A DNA stretch of 28,235 bases from CAYMSF01 sp964542255 (lineage in GTDB: Bacteria > Verrucomicrobiota > Lentisphaeria > Victivallales > Victivallaceae): assembly GCA_964542255.1 (NCBI GenBank), contig CAZITV010000018.1, forward strand, positions 1 to 28,235, written 5' to 3'. A program made the translations under genes and the position numbers. Below the pieces are notes generated by a model that did no database searches, was not told where the DNA came from, and worked only from the letters and a program-made list of their open reading frames with translations. Shown one piece after another: positions 8,303 to 15,622 of the stretch; within the stretch, counting starts at the first letter, position 1; each line of letters begins with the position of its first letter.

Positions 8303-8434
8303 CGCAGGAGCGGGACAAGGTTCTTTTGAATTTATTTGGCAATAGCTTCATCACCCGATATTCATATCGGGCTTCTGGCGCCATTTCCAACTAATTCTCA
8401 AAATTTCCCTCGTCTTTGCAAACTTTTAGATTGC
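8297..8434. repeat. Long imperfect palindrome 2, core CCCGATAT-TC-ATATCGGG
   Basis: The perfect core hairpin is 8354-8371. The arms extend outward imperfectly: TTTTGA (8324-8329) and TTTGGCAAT (8335-8343) match the complement of 8380-8404. The ends are GCAATC (8297-8302) and GATTGC (8429-8434). The core and right arm resemble palindrome 8771-8926: both have the GATATTCATATC core and end in GATTGC-A/T-A-C/T followed by GGTAT. They look like diverged copies of one element. Confidence 0.7.
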
Positions 8435-8509
8435 TACTCGGTATCAAAGTCAACAACGATTGCGCCGGTTATTAAAACAGCAGAAAATATTCTCAGACCA
8501 AATGGTGCT

Positions 8510-8672
8510 GATGAACCCGCCAAGAGCCGGTCAGGTGATTTTTGATGGATCGGCACAAGGATTTATAAGCCGACTCCGCCGCCGGCTGCCCTCGGCGGTA
8601 ACCGGCAAGGAGCGGCTGGTAAGGACTTAGTTGAGACGCAAAAAGCAGCGACCGACTTTTGGCGGGTTCATC
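8510..8672. mobile_element. MITE-like element with 23-bp terminal inverted repeats
   Basis: Positions 8510-8532 and 8650-8672 are inverted repeats matching at 21 of 23 bases (GATGAACCCGCC at the outer end). The body continues as an imperfect hairpin up to a strong apex, CCGCCG (8579-8584) with CGGCGG (8593-8598). Immediately outside lie TGGTGCT (8503-8509) and TGGTACT (8673-8679), a 7-bp direct repeat with one mismatch that fits an aged target-site duplication. It has no coding capacity, as expected of a non-autonomous miniature element. No transposase is present, so the mobilising family is unknown. Confidence 0.65.
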
Positions 8673-8770
8673 TGGTACTATCAGCCAGCAATTATTCGTT
8701 CAATAGCCACAAAAAAAATTGAAAAATCAGCAAAATACTATATATTATGCGCCGTTATTAGTTAACATTA

Positions 8771-8926
8771 ATACCAATTCGCAATCATTGATTGCGACCA
8801 GATTGTTATTTGGCACTGATTTTACCATAAATCCTTGCGCGATATTCATATCGCGTTGCGGGTTATATCAAAAATCCATCGCCAAATTCCTATCTTTTTT
8901 GTCTATAACTGATTGCAAATTGGTAT
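8771..8926. repeat. Long imperfect palindrome 3, core CGCGATAT-TC-ATATCGCG
   Basis: The termini ATACCAATTCGCAATC (8771-8786) and GATTGCAAATTGGTAT (8911-8926) are inverted repeats matching at 15 of 16 bases. TTTGGC (8809-8814) pairs with GCCAAA (8880-8885). The central hairpin is 8838-8855. A side palindrome, CGCAATCA-T-TGATTGCG, lies at 8780-8796. No clear target-site duplication is seen. It is related to palindrome 8297-8434 and ends 38 nt before the 33-aa gene. Confidence 0.75.
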
Positions 8927-8964
8927 ATGATAAGCACTCCTTAAAGTAAAAAGGAACAATTGAT

Positions 8965-9066
8965 ATGGCAGGCAAAGGCAGCAAACGCAGACCAGGCGAT
9001 GAAGGTAAATTCAGAAAAAACTGGGATGCAATTTTTGGCAAAAAAAAGCAGGCAAACGCAAATTAA
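8965..9066 (+). CDS. 33-aa conserved-type small basic protein
   Basis: ATG 8965 to TAA 9066 encodes 33 residues beginning MAGKGSKRRPGDEGKF and containing RKNWDAIFGKKK. AAGGA lies 10 nt before the ATG. The pattern (M-x-G-K-G-x-x-R-P followed by N-W-x-x-I-F-G) is one I recognise from small proteins of phages and many bacteria, with no known function. A terminator lies 12 nt after the stop, so it is probably a one-gene transcript. The AAG/AGA-rich composition resembles the 40-aa protein at 2318-2440. The gene is likely real; no function can be assigned. Confidence 0.75.
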   Translation: MAGKGSKRRPGDEGKFRKNWDAIFGKKKQANAN

Positions 9067-9078
9067 CACCTGCACAGG

Positions 9079-9128
9079 AAGAGCTCACCGCATAACTCAA
9101 TTAAACATGATGTGCCGAGCTCTTTTTT
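9079..9128 (+). terminator. Rho-independent terminator after the 33-aa gene
   Basis: AAGAGCTC (9079-9086) pairs with GAGCTCTT (9117-9124) and runs straight into six T (9123-9128). The 30-nt loop is longer than usual but has partial internal pairing (GCAT with ATG-TGC). Confidence 0.7.
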
Positions 9129-9223
9129 ATTTAATTCCGGCGGCATTTGCGTTGTATCCCGGCACGATGCATAACCGGGCAATAACGCAGCTGGTAAAAT
9201 ATCGTTTTTTTTTAATTATTGGT

Positions 9224-9360
9224 TTGAATGATTGTTCAAATTGATTTATTATATGGTGTTTCGATGCTGACGCGTTAAATATGGTCAAAACGTAGTTATC
9301 TCAAAGAGATTACGGCAAAAAAATTGTTATAGTTAGATGGTTCTTATCTAACATTTTTTT
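9224..9360 (+). ncRNA. Candidate small RNA between promoter-like and terminator-like signals
   Basis: TTGAAT (9224-9229) and TATTAT (9247-9252) are 17 nt apart, a reasonable sigma70 promoter. About 80 nt further, GTTAGAT (9332-9338) and ATCTAAC (9346-9352) form a hairpin followed by A and seven T (9354-9360). Between them is one more hairpin (ATCTC-AAA-GAGAT, 9298-9310) and no start codon with a ribosome-binding site. A transcript of about 100 nt from near 9259 is predicted. It could instead be an attenuated leader of mraY, which starts 175 nt later. No known RNA family is recognised. Confidence 0.4.
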
Positions 9361-9535
9361 GGATTAACTTTCCGAAAGAGGTTTGCGTCCAGGATAAAAA
9401 ACTGACGAAATGTTTTTGCCGGCAGCCCAGTACTGTGTAAAATAAAGAAATTGATTAAACTTCAAGCCAAGTGGAAAATGACCGGAGTATCACTACCGCA
9501 GGCGTGGTTCCACAACAAATGAAAGTCATGCAAAG

Positions 9536-10627
9536 ATGCTATATTATTTATCCGGATTTAGTGAATATTTTGGTCCGCTGCGCTTATTCGATTATGTTAC
9601 ATTTCGTGCCGCCGGCGCAGCGTTCACCGCCATGGTAATTACCATTTTACTTGGACCATATACAGTTCGCAGGTTGAAAGAATTTCGAGCCGTGGCGCCG
9701 TGCCGTTATCAGGGCATCATTGATGATGAATTTGTCAATAAAGAAAAGTTAAAAACGCCAAGTATGGGCGGATTGTTAATTGTATTTGCCGTCATAACCG
9801 CATCCTTATTTTGGAATATTGCTAATAATCCGATAACCATTACTTTAATTATTGGAATGGTACTTTTCGCAGCCATCGGCTTTGTTGACGATTATGTAAA
9901 AGTGGCACACCGCAACCGCAACGGCATTTCCGGGCGGCTAAAACTGATGTGCCAATTTATCATCGCCATCTTAGCCATTGCATTCCTGGACTATATCCCT
10001 GAAACCAGTACCTTTATGCGGCAATTGCTGGTGCCGTTTTATAAACAGCCAGTGCTGTTCAGCAGCTGGGTAATGGTGCTGGGCGCGTTTGTGGTGGTGG
10101 GTTCGTCCAATGCAGTTAACCTTACCGACGGCAAGGATGGACTGGCGGTTGGATGTTCAATTTTCTGTGCGCTGGCTTATGCCGTATTTGCCTATTTATG
10201 CGGTCACAAAGATTTCTCAAGTTACTTAAATATTCCATTTATCCCGGGAGTTAGCGAGGCAGTGGTTTTTGCGGCAGCGCTAGTAGGAGCATGTATTGGA
10301 TTTCTATGGCACAATTGTCATCCTGCATCGATGTTTATGGGTGACACCGGCAGTCTGGCATTAGGCGGCACGATTGGACTAATTGCGGTGATGGTGCGTC
10401 AGGAATTACTGTTAATCGTCATTGGCGGCGTATTTGTAATGGAGGCAGTTTCGGTAATCATTCAGGTAACCAGTTTTAAACTGACTGGCAAGCGCGTTTT
10501 TCTATGTACTCCGATACATCATCATTTTGAACAAAAAGGTTGGACAGAAACACAAATTGTGGTGAGATTCTGGATTATTGCCGGAGTGCTCGCGATGTTT
10601 GGCCTGGCAACCCTCAAGTTGCGCTAA
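9536..10627 (+). CDS. mraY: Phospho-N-acetylmuramoyl-pentapeptide transferase
   Basis: MraY transfers phospho-MurNAc-pentapeptide to undecaprenyl phosphate, forming lipid I in the inner membrane. The 363-aa length and about ten hydrophobic helices fit the family. Signatures are FRAAGAAFTAM (residues about 22-32), TPSMGGLLIV, the Mg2+-binding FVDDYVKVAHRNRNGISGR, NLTDGKDGLAVG, GDTGSLALGG and PIHHHFEQKGWTE near the C-terminus. The Lys in NLTDGKDGLA replaces the hydrophobic residue commonly seen there. No other mur or fts gene is beside it, so it lies outside a division/cell-wall cluster. It is followed after 14 nt by a secreted metallopeptidase gene and is probably cotranscribed with it. The ribosome-binding site is weak. 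Confidence 0.95.
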   Translation: MLYYLSGFSEYFGPLRLFDYVTFRAAGAAFTAMVITILLGPYTVRRLKEFRAVAPCRYQGIIDDEFVNKEKLKTPSMGGLLIVFAVITASLFWNIANNPITITLIIGMVLFAAIGFVDDYVKVAHRNRNGISGRLKLMCQFIIAILAIAFLDYIPETSTFMRQLLVPFYKQPVLFSSWVMVLGAFVVVGSSNAVNLTDGKDGLAVGCSIFCALAYAVFAYLCGHKDFSSYLNIPFIPGVSEAVVFAAALVGACIGFLWHNCHPASMFMGDTGSLALGGTIGLIAVMVRQELLLIVIGGVFVMEAVSVIIQVTSFKLTGKRVFLCTPIHHHFEQKGWTETQIVVRFWIIAGVLAMFGLATLKLR

Positions 10628-10641
10628 CAGGAAAATCAACA

Positions 10642-11655
10642 ATGCGGCATAATCATAAAATAATGCTACTACTGTTAGCATTATTATGTGGATTCTGCTT
10701 TGATGCCGCTGCGGTTAATTGCGCCAGCTGCAACAAAAAAATCAGCGGCAAATACCTAACCGCCAATAATAAATCCTACTGCAGCGAAAAATGTTTTGAG
10801 CAAACTCTGCCAGTGTGTGTCATCTGTAACAAGCGCTGTGTTAAAGGCTTTCTTAAAGACAACAAAAGCTATTGTTCACAGGAATGTCTCAATAAGACAC
10901 TGCCAAAATGCAATTTATGCAATAAACCGTTCAGTAAAGGCGTATTTGTCGGACAAAATCAGCAGTATGGCAAGGTTTTCTGCATGCAGTGCTCCGCCAA
11001 ACCCAAGTGTTTTGCCTGCACAATGCCGGGAAACTGCGAATCTCTTCAGGACGGCAGAAATATTTGCGAAATATGCAAAAAAACTGCAATTTTCGAACAG
11101 GATGACGCGATTGAAATTTTCAATGACGTGCGCAAAAAAATGTATGAAAAGCTTGGCTATTCAAGCAATCACATCATAAACTTTTTCCTTACTGACGCAC
11201 CGACGCTGGAAAAGAAATCTGCCAGCCACACTCCCGGACAAGAACTTGGGTTATTTGAATATTCCTGCACCATCAATACTGTCACTAAAAGCAAACTCGG
11301 CTGGAATTTAAAATTTGAAGAGAAAACCGAGGAGTTTAAGAACAATGAAAAATTTTCTATTTACGCTTTATATGGCTTGCCGCGCGCTAAACTTATTGAA
11401 GTATGCGCCCACGAATTAGCCCATGACTGGATGCAGCAGTATTACCCGAATATCTCTGACCTGAAAATTAAGGAAGGTTGGGCAGAATACGTTGCTACAC
11501 TCGTCAATACACTTTATGGCCAGTCAGCTATGAATCAGCGCATGGAAACCAATCCGGATAAAATCTACGGCGACGGCTACCGGGCAATTAGAGATTTTGT
11601 CTCTCAAAACGGCAAAGAAAAGCTCCAGAGTTTTTTCGCTGAAAACAACCAATGA
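10642..11655 (+). CDS. Secreted LIM-like zinc-finger / DA1-type metallopeptidase
   Basis: The ATG at 10642 is chosen because AGGA lies 9 nt before it and it opens a signal peptide (IMLLLLALLCGFCFDAAA). The 337-aa protein has four Cys modules of the form C-x2-C...C-x2/3-C: C27/C30/C47/C51, C59/C62/C78/C82, C90/C93/C114/C117 and C123/C126/C142/C145. The first two repeat the phrase NKSYCS followed by TLP. The second half has GLPR, then HELAHDW (H257, E258, H261) and EGWAEYVA (E278, E282), a gluzincin HExxH...E zinc site. LIM-type fingers before such a peptidase, with GLPR and AHE-x2-H-x-W, match the DA1 family best known from plant growth control (PF12315-like). Bacterial members are poorly studied. 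With mraY just upstream it may act on envelope proteins, which is inference. Confidence 0.75.
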   Translation: MRHNHKIMLLLLALLCGFCFDAAAVNCASCNKKISGKYLTANNKSYCSEKCFEQTLPVCVICNKRCVKGFLKDNKSYCSQECLNKTLPKCNLCNKPFSKGVFVGQNQQYGKVFCMQCSAKPKCFACTMPGNCESLQDGRNICEICKKTAIFEQDDAIEIFNDVRKKMYEKLGYSSNHIINFFLTDAPTLEKKSASHTPGQELGLFEYSCTINTVTKSKLGWNLKFEEKTEEFKNNEKFSIYALYGLPRAKLIEVCAHELAHDWMQQYYPNISDLKIKEGWAEYVATLVNTLYGQSAMNQRMETNPDKIYGDGYRAIRDFVSQNGKEKLQSFFAENNQ

Positions 11656-11747
11656 CGTTTGTCGTGCGCCGTACGATACCTGCCGGCGTCAGTCCACATC
11701 AAATGGCATGAAACCGGCTCAGATAGCTGCTTTATTTTACCAGCGCG

Positions 11748-13559
11748 TTATTGTGCCGGTTGAACCGCAGGAGCGGCTGTTTCAACCTTCTTTTCCGGAA
11801 TATTTATTTTCAAATGCAATTCACGCAATTGTTTAATACCTACCTCAGACGGTGCGTTCATCATCAAATCTTGTGCCTGCTGATTGAACGGGAAAGCGAT
11901 AACTTCGCGGATATTGGGTTCTTCCGCCAACAGCATCACGATACGGTCAACTCCCGGAGCAATACCACCGTGCGGCGGAGCTCCAAGTTTAAACGCGTTA
12001 ATCATGCCGCCAAATTTATTATCAACGGTTTCGCGGCCGTATCCGGCGATTTCAAACGCTTTATACATAATGTCCGGACGATGATTACGAATGGCGCCGC
12101 TGGAAAGCTCAATGCCGTTGCACACGATGTCATACTGATAAGCGAGGATGTCCAGCGGTGGCTTATTCAGCAGCGCGTCCATTCCGCCCTGCGGCATCGA
12201 AAATGGATTGTGGCTAAAGGCAACACTGTTGGTCTCTGCGTCCAACTCAAACATTGGAAAATCGACAATCCAGCAGAACCTAAAGACGTTAGGATCAATC
12301 AATTCTAGCTGTCGTCCGAGTTCAGTTCTGACTTTGCCGCCAACGTCCAAGACGAGTTTTTCTTTATCGGCGAGGAAGAACATGGCATCGCCGTCGGCAA
12401 TATTGCCAATTTCTTTCAGGCTGTCAATTTCTTCGCGCTTCATAAACTTGACGATTGGGCTTTTTTCTTCGCCATTAGTCCAAATAATATAGGCCATGCC
12501 TTTGGCGCCGCAATCTTGAGCAAATTTAATCATATCATCATAGAATTTACGCGATTTAGCGGCAACATTCGGCACTTTGATGGCGCGGACAACGCCGCCT
12601 TTGGCGACAACATCAGCAAACGCCTGGAAACCGCTATTGGCGAACACCTGGGTAACGTCAATCATCTCCAGCGGATTGCGCAAATCTGGTTTATCCGAAC
12701 CGAAACGGCGCATTGATTCCAAATAAGGTAAGCGGATAAACGGTGCCTGATCAAGTTTTTTGGTGCTGAAAGTTGAGAAAATATCCATAAAGAGGTCTTC
12801 AATCACCGCAAAAATCTCATCCTGCGTGACAAAGCTCATCTCCATATCCAACTGATAAAATTCACCCGGTGAACGGTCTGCGCGGGCATCCTCGTCACGA
12901 AAGCATGGCGCAATTTGGAAGTAACGGTCAAAACCTGACACCATCAGCAACTGTTTAAATTGCTGCGGCGCCTGCGGCAGTGCATAGAACTTCCCGGGAT
13001 GCAGCCGGCTTGGCACCAGATAGTCACGTGCACCTTCAGGTGAACTGGCAGTTAAAATCGGAGTTTGAAATTCATTGAATCCGAGCGATGTCATTTTCCG
13101 CCGCATTGCCGCGATTACCTGTGAACGAAGTACCACATTTTTGTGTAACTTATCGCGGCGCAAATCCAAGAAACGGTATTTCAGACGAATATGTTCCGGA
13201 GTTTGTTCTTCTTTTGCGATTTGGAACGGAAGTACTTCGCATTCACCAAGTATTTCCATCTGTTCAGCGACGAGCTCTATCTCACCAGTAGGCAGTTTGG
13301 GGTTAATGGTCGCATCAGTACGGGCGACTACAGTACCGGCGAATGACACCACAGTTTCGACTCTCCAGCGCTCCAACTCCTGATAAAATGCACGCTGCGG
13401 GTCAATTACAACTTGAGTCAGACCGTAGTGGTCACGCAAATCAATAAAAATAACCCCGCCGTGGTCACGCACGCTATGGATCCAACCGGATAATTTTACC
13501 GTACTGCCAACATCTTTTTTAGATAACTCTCCGCATTTATGCGTTCTGTATTGATTCAT
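11748..13559 (-). CDS. aspS: Aspartyl-tRNA synthetase, probably non-discriminating
   Basis: A class II synthetase of 603 aa, the usual bacterial length with a GAD insert. An N-terminal OB-fold binds the anticodon (residues about 15-105). Class II motifs are visible: FQTPILTASSPEGARDYLVP, the motif 2 region PCFRDEDARADRSPGEFYQL, and motif 3 GAPPHGGIAPGVDRIVML. H33 in VRDHGGVIFIDLRD matches the His typical of non-discriminating AspRS, where discriminating enzymes such as the E. coli one have Leu. That suggests this enzyme also makes Asp-tRNA(Asn) for amidation by GatCAB. The leader carries a hairpin AGCTAA-AGTA-TTAGCT and a repeated TTAAATTCAAA, roles unknown. The gene converges on the DA1-like gene with 92 nt between the stops. 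Confidence 0.97.
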   Translation of the reverse strand: MNQYRTHKCGELSKKDVGSTVKLSGWIHSVRDHGGVIFIDLRDHYGLTQVVIDPQRAFYQELERWRVETVVSFAGTVVARTDATINPKLPTGEIELVAEQMEILGECEVLPFQIAKEEQTPEHIRLKYRFLDLRRDKLHKNVVLRSQVIAAMRRKMTSLGFNEFQTPILTASSPEGARDYLVPSRLHPGKFYALPQAPQQFKQLLMVSGFDRYFQIAPCFRDEDARADRSPGEFYQLDMEMSFVTQDEIFAVIEDLFMDIFSTFSTKKLDQAPFIRLPYLESMRRFGSDKPDLRNPLEMIDVTQVFANSGFQAFADVVAKGGVVRAIKVPNVAAKSRKFYDDMIKFAQDCGAKGMAYIIWTNGEEKSPIVKFMKREEIDSLKEIGNIADGDAMFFLADKEKLVLDVGGKVRTELGRQLELIDPNVFRFCWIVDFPMFELDAETNSVAFSHNPFSMPQGGMDALLNKPPLDILAYQYDIVCNGIELSSGAIRNHRPDIMYKAFEIAGYGRETVDNKFGGMINAFKLGAPPHGGIAPGVDRIVMLLAEEPNIREVIAFPFNQQAQDLMMNAPSEVGIKQLRELHLKINIPEKKVETAAPAVQPAQ

Positions 13560-13822
13560 TTTTTGCTCACTTTCCGCTATTTGATAAATAATTATTTGCC
13601 AGTTAAATTCAAAGCTAATACTTTAGCTATCAAATGCTTAAATTCAAACAGCAAAGCAGTAAAGTTAGCTGATTTATAATGTGATTTAATAGCGGCGGCA
13701 TGATCGTGGATGCCGCGCTGGCGGCAGTTCAAAAAAAACATGGCATGGTCTAGACAACACTTATGGAGATAAGAGTGATTACGCCGCTGCTGACCGTCTT
13801 ATTCTGAAAACGCTTGCCGGTA

Positions 13823-14089
13823 TTATTCAGATTTGCGTATTTTTTCTTTGTCTTTATCCGCCTTAGAAATGATTGAAGCACGTTCAGTAGCGAGGCAATC
13901 CTCGAGTTCTTGGATTTTTTCAGGATTGCCGGCGGCATTTCTAAAATCCTTGGAATAGGTAATGGTAAGGCCGGCCAATTTGGCTTTGCAAATGCTGTCC
14001 ACTTCAGCAAGTTTCTGTTTTTTTGCGTCACTAACGTGGTTTAGGGCACCGCCGGAGCGTTCCAACGCCAATTCCCATGAGCTTTTCAT
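13823..14089 (-). CDS. Small conserved-type coiled-coil protein (88 aa)
   Basis: The ATG at 14089 overlaps the Nudix stop as ATGA, and AAGGA lies 5 nt before it, so translation is coupled to the Nudix gene. The 88 residues are charged and helical with no signal peptide or membrane segment: MKSSWELALERSGG, then DAKKQKLAEVDSICKAKLAG, and a Lys/Glu-rich end. The MKSS-x-ELALER start and DAKK-x2-LAEVDS pattern resemble small helical proteins of unknown function that I associate with PVC genomes. It is the last gene of the trpS-Nudix operon. A cytosolic, possibly oligomeric helical protein is all that can be said. Confidence 0.75.
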   Translation of the reverse strand: MKSSWELALERSGGALNHVSDAKKQKLAEVDSICKAKLAGLTITYSKDFRNAAGNPEKIQELEDCLATERASIISKADKDKEKIRKSE

Positions 14090-14649
14090 AATAGTCCTTG
14101 CTGTTGCTGAATTTCGAAAAAATGTAACGCGTTTAACACCAGACCATGTCGAATTTGACCGGAAGTGATTAAATCACGAACCGCGTTCGATGGATAAATT
14201 TCCAAGCTTATTTCCTCTGTATCTTCTAACTGCGGTGCTGACACCTTGACGCAGTCAGTCAGCATTACGGTGAAGCAGAAATTACTCTGCAGGGCGGGAT
14301 TAGGACAGACGCGGCCAATAATTTTGCCATGCTGTCCGGCATAACCTGTTTCCTCCAGCAATTCGCGAATGCCTGCAGCTACCGGGTCAGAATCCTGCGC
14401 GTCAATACCGCCACCGGGTATCTCCAACTCAAAAATATCAGAACCATGCCGGTATTGCCGAATCATAATCAGTTGTGCTTCAGGCGTAACCGCAATAACA
14501 TTGACCCAGTTGCAGCAGTCTATATAATAAAAATCCTGCGTCGCTCTGGTTCGGACGCATTCAGAACGTTCCATATTCAAATTAAAAATTTTGGTAGTAA
14601 AAACTACCTCTTTATTAATTCGCCGCCATGGTTTATCATCAGCTGTCAT
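14086..14649 (-). CDS. Nudix hydrolase, ADP-ribose pyrophosphatase type
   Basis: The 187-aa protein has the order of the NudF/ADP-sugar pyrophosphatase family: a beta-rich N-terminus (residues about 10-45), VNVIAVTPEAQLIMIRQYRH, then a Nudix box at residues 81-103 ending RELLEETGY. The catalytic RE-x2-EE core is intact (R95, E96, E99, E100). The first Glu of the formal Nudix pattern is Ser at residue 87, which is tolerated in several subfamilies. It probably hydrolyses ADP-ribose or another nucleoside diphosphate sugar in the cytosol. It starts 10 nt after the trpS stop and overlaps the next gene by 4 nt, so it is the middle gene of a three-gene operon. Confidence 0.9.
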   Translation of the reverse strand: MTADDKPWRRINKEVVFTTKIFNLNMERSECVRTRATQDFYYIDCCNWVNVIAVTPEAQLIMIRQYRHGSDIFELEIPGGGIDAQDSDPVAAGIRELLEETGYAGQHGKIIGRVCPNPALQSNFCFTVMLTDCVKVSAPQLEDTEEISLEIYPSNAVRDLITSGQIRHGLVLNALHFFEIQQQQGLL

Positions 14650-14659
14650 AACCTGCCTC

Positions 14660-15622
14660 TTACCTTAAACCTACAGCCACACGGACTTTATGCATTGTTT
14701 TATCTGCTTCGATTCTAGCTTTTTCTGCACCGGCTGCTAGTACTTTTTCTACATAATCAAGATTTTCAGCCAGCTCTTCCCGGCGTTGACGCATTGGCGC
14801 AAAAAACTCCCAGAGCAATTCAAATAGCGCTTGTTTGGCATGTCCATAACCATAATTACCTGCACGGTACTTATTTTCAAGTTCATCAACCTGTTCCGCG
14901 TTGGCAAATAATTTGTACAGTGTCATAATATTGCAGTTATCCGGATTTTTGACATCCTCCAGACCTTTCGAGTCTGTAACCACGCTCATTACCGTTTTTC
15001 GAATTGCCTTTTCGGTTCCAAAGATAGGGATGGTGTTATTATAGCTTTTAGACATTTTTTGTCCATCAATTCCCGGCACGATGGCAACCTCTTCGCGAAT
15101 TTTTTCTTGAGGAATGGTAAAAATATCGCCGTAGATGCTATTGAATTTAATAGCAATATCGCGGGTAATTTCAACATGCTGCTTCTGATCCTTCCCAACT
15201 GGAACAACATTTGATTGATAAATCAAGATATCCGCCGCCATCAGTACCGGATATGAAAAAAGGCCATTATTCAAGATAAATCCTTTGGCGACCTTATCTT
15301 TATAACTGTGCGCGCGCTCCAACAATCCCAGTGTCGTAACATTATTTAAAATCCAGGCCAATTCGGTATGCTGCGGCACATCCGATTGACGAAAGAAAAC
15401 CGTATGCTCAACATCCAAGCCGCACGCGAGAAAATCCAACGCCACGCCCATCACCCGTTCCCGCATTTCGGCAGGACTGGGATTAGTCGTCAAAGCGTGA
15501 TAGTCCGCGATAAAAAGAAATGCTTCGCCATGACGTTGTAACTCCAACGCTGGACGCATCATGCCAAAATAGTTTCCGATATGAAGCACACCGGAGGGTT
15601 GGATACCAGATAAAATTCTCAT
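14660..15622 (-). CDS. trpS: Tryptophanyl-tRNA synthetase
   Basis: A class I synthetase of 320 aa that charges tRNA(Trp), at the usual compact bacterial length. The nucleotide-binding HIGN signature is at residues 14-17 (SGIQPSGVLHIGNYFG) and KMSKS at 189-193. Other family segments are FLFIADYHALT, SYPVLMAADILIY and VGKDQKQHVE. AGGGA lies 5 nt before the ATG. It leads an operon with the Nudix and 88-aa genes. The AT-rich upstream region shows no clear attenuator or T-box. Confidence 0.97.
   Translation of the reverse strand: MRILSGIQPSGVLHIGNYFGMMRPALELQRHGEAFLFIADYHALTTNPSPAEMRERVMGVALDFLACGLDVEHTVFFRQSDVPQHTELAWILNNVTTLGLLERAHSYKDKVAKGFILNNGLFSYPVLMAADILIYQSNVVPVGKDQKQHVEITRDIAIKFNSIYGDIFTIPQEKIREEVAIVPGIDGQKMSKSYNNTIPIFGTEKAIRKTVMSVVTDSKGLEDVKNPDNCNIMTLYKLFANAEQVDELENKYRAGNYGYGHAKQALFELLWEFFAPMRQRREELAENLDYVEKVLAAGAEKARIEADKTMHKVRVAVGLR

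Larger units (their letters stand above)
8167..8964. other. Gene-free island made of four long imperfect palindromes
   Basis: Nothing here looks like a protein gene: open frames are short, lack ribosome-binding sites and run through the palindromes. Four inverted-repeat structures fill the space: 8200-8302, 8297-8434, 8510-8672 and 8771-8926. They are listed separately. The last ends 38 nt before the 33-aa gene and would be part of its leader if transcribed from upstream. Confidence 0.8.
9067..9535. other. Intergenic region upstream of mraY
   Basis: It contains the terminator at 9079-9128 and the candidate small RNA at about 9259-9360. The remaining 175 nt before mraY show no further structure. 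A 14-codon frame (9478-9522) just upstream of mraY could be a leader peptide but has only a weak ribosome-binding site. Confidence 0.5.

Noticed and set aside
8064..8545. Frames of 69-108 codons across the palindromes
   Set aside because: They lack ribosome-binding sites, overlap hairpins on both strands and show no family motifs.
8200..8926. Palindromes read as integron attC sites
   Set aside because: No GTTRRRY/RYYYAAC core pairs at the ends and no cassette genes between them.
8200..8926. Palindromes read as a CRISPR array
   Set aside because: Units differ in sequence and length and have no regular spacers; no cas gene is nearby.
8719..8949. 76-codon frame beginning MKNQQNTIYY
   Set aside because: It runs through palindrome 8771-8926 and has no ribosome-binding site.
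9478..9522. 14-codon frame before mraY as a leader peptide
   Set aside because: Weak ribosome-binding site and no run of regulatory codons.
13750..14031. 93-codon minus-strand frame beside the 88-aa gene
   Set aside because: It is a frame-shifted shadow; the 88-aa frame has AAGGA and the ATGA coupling.
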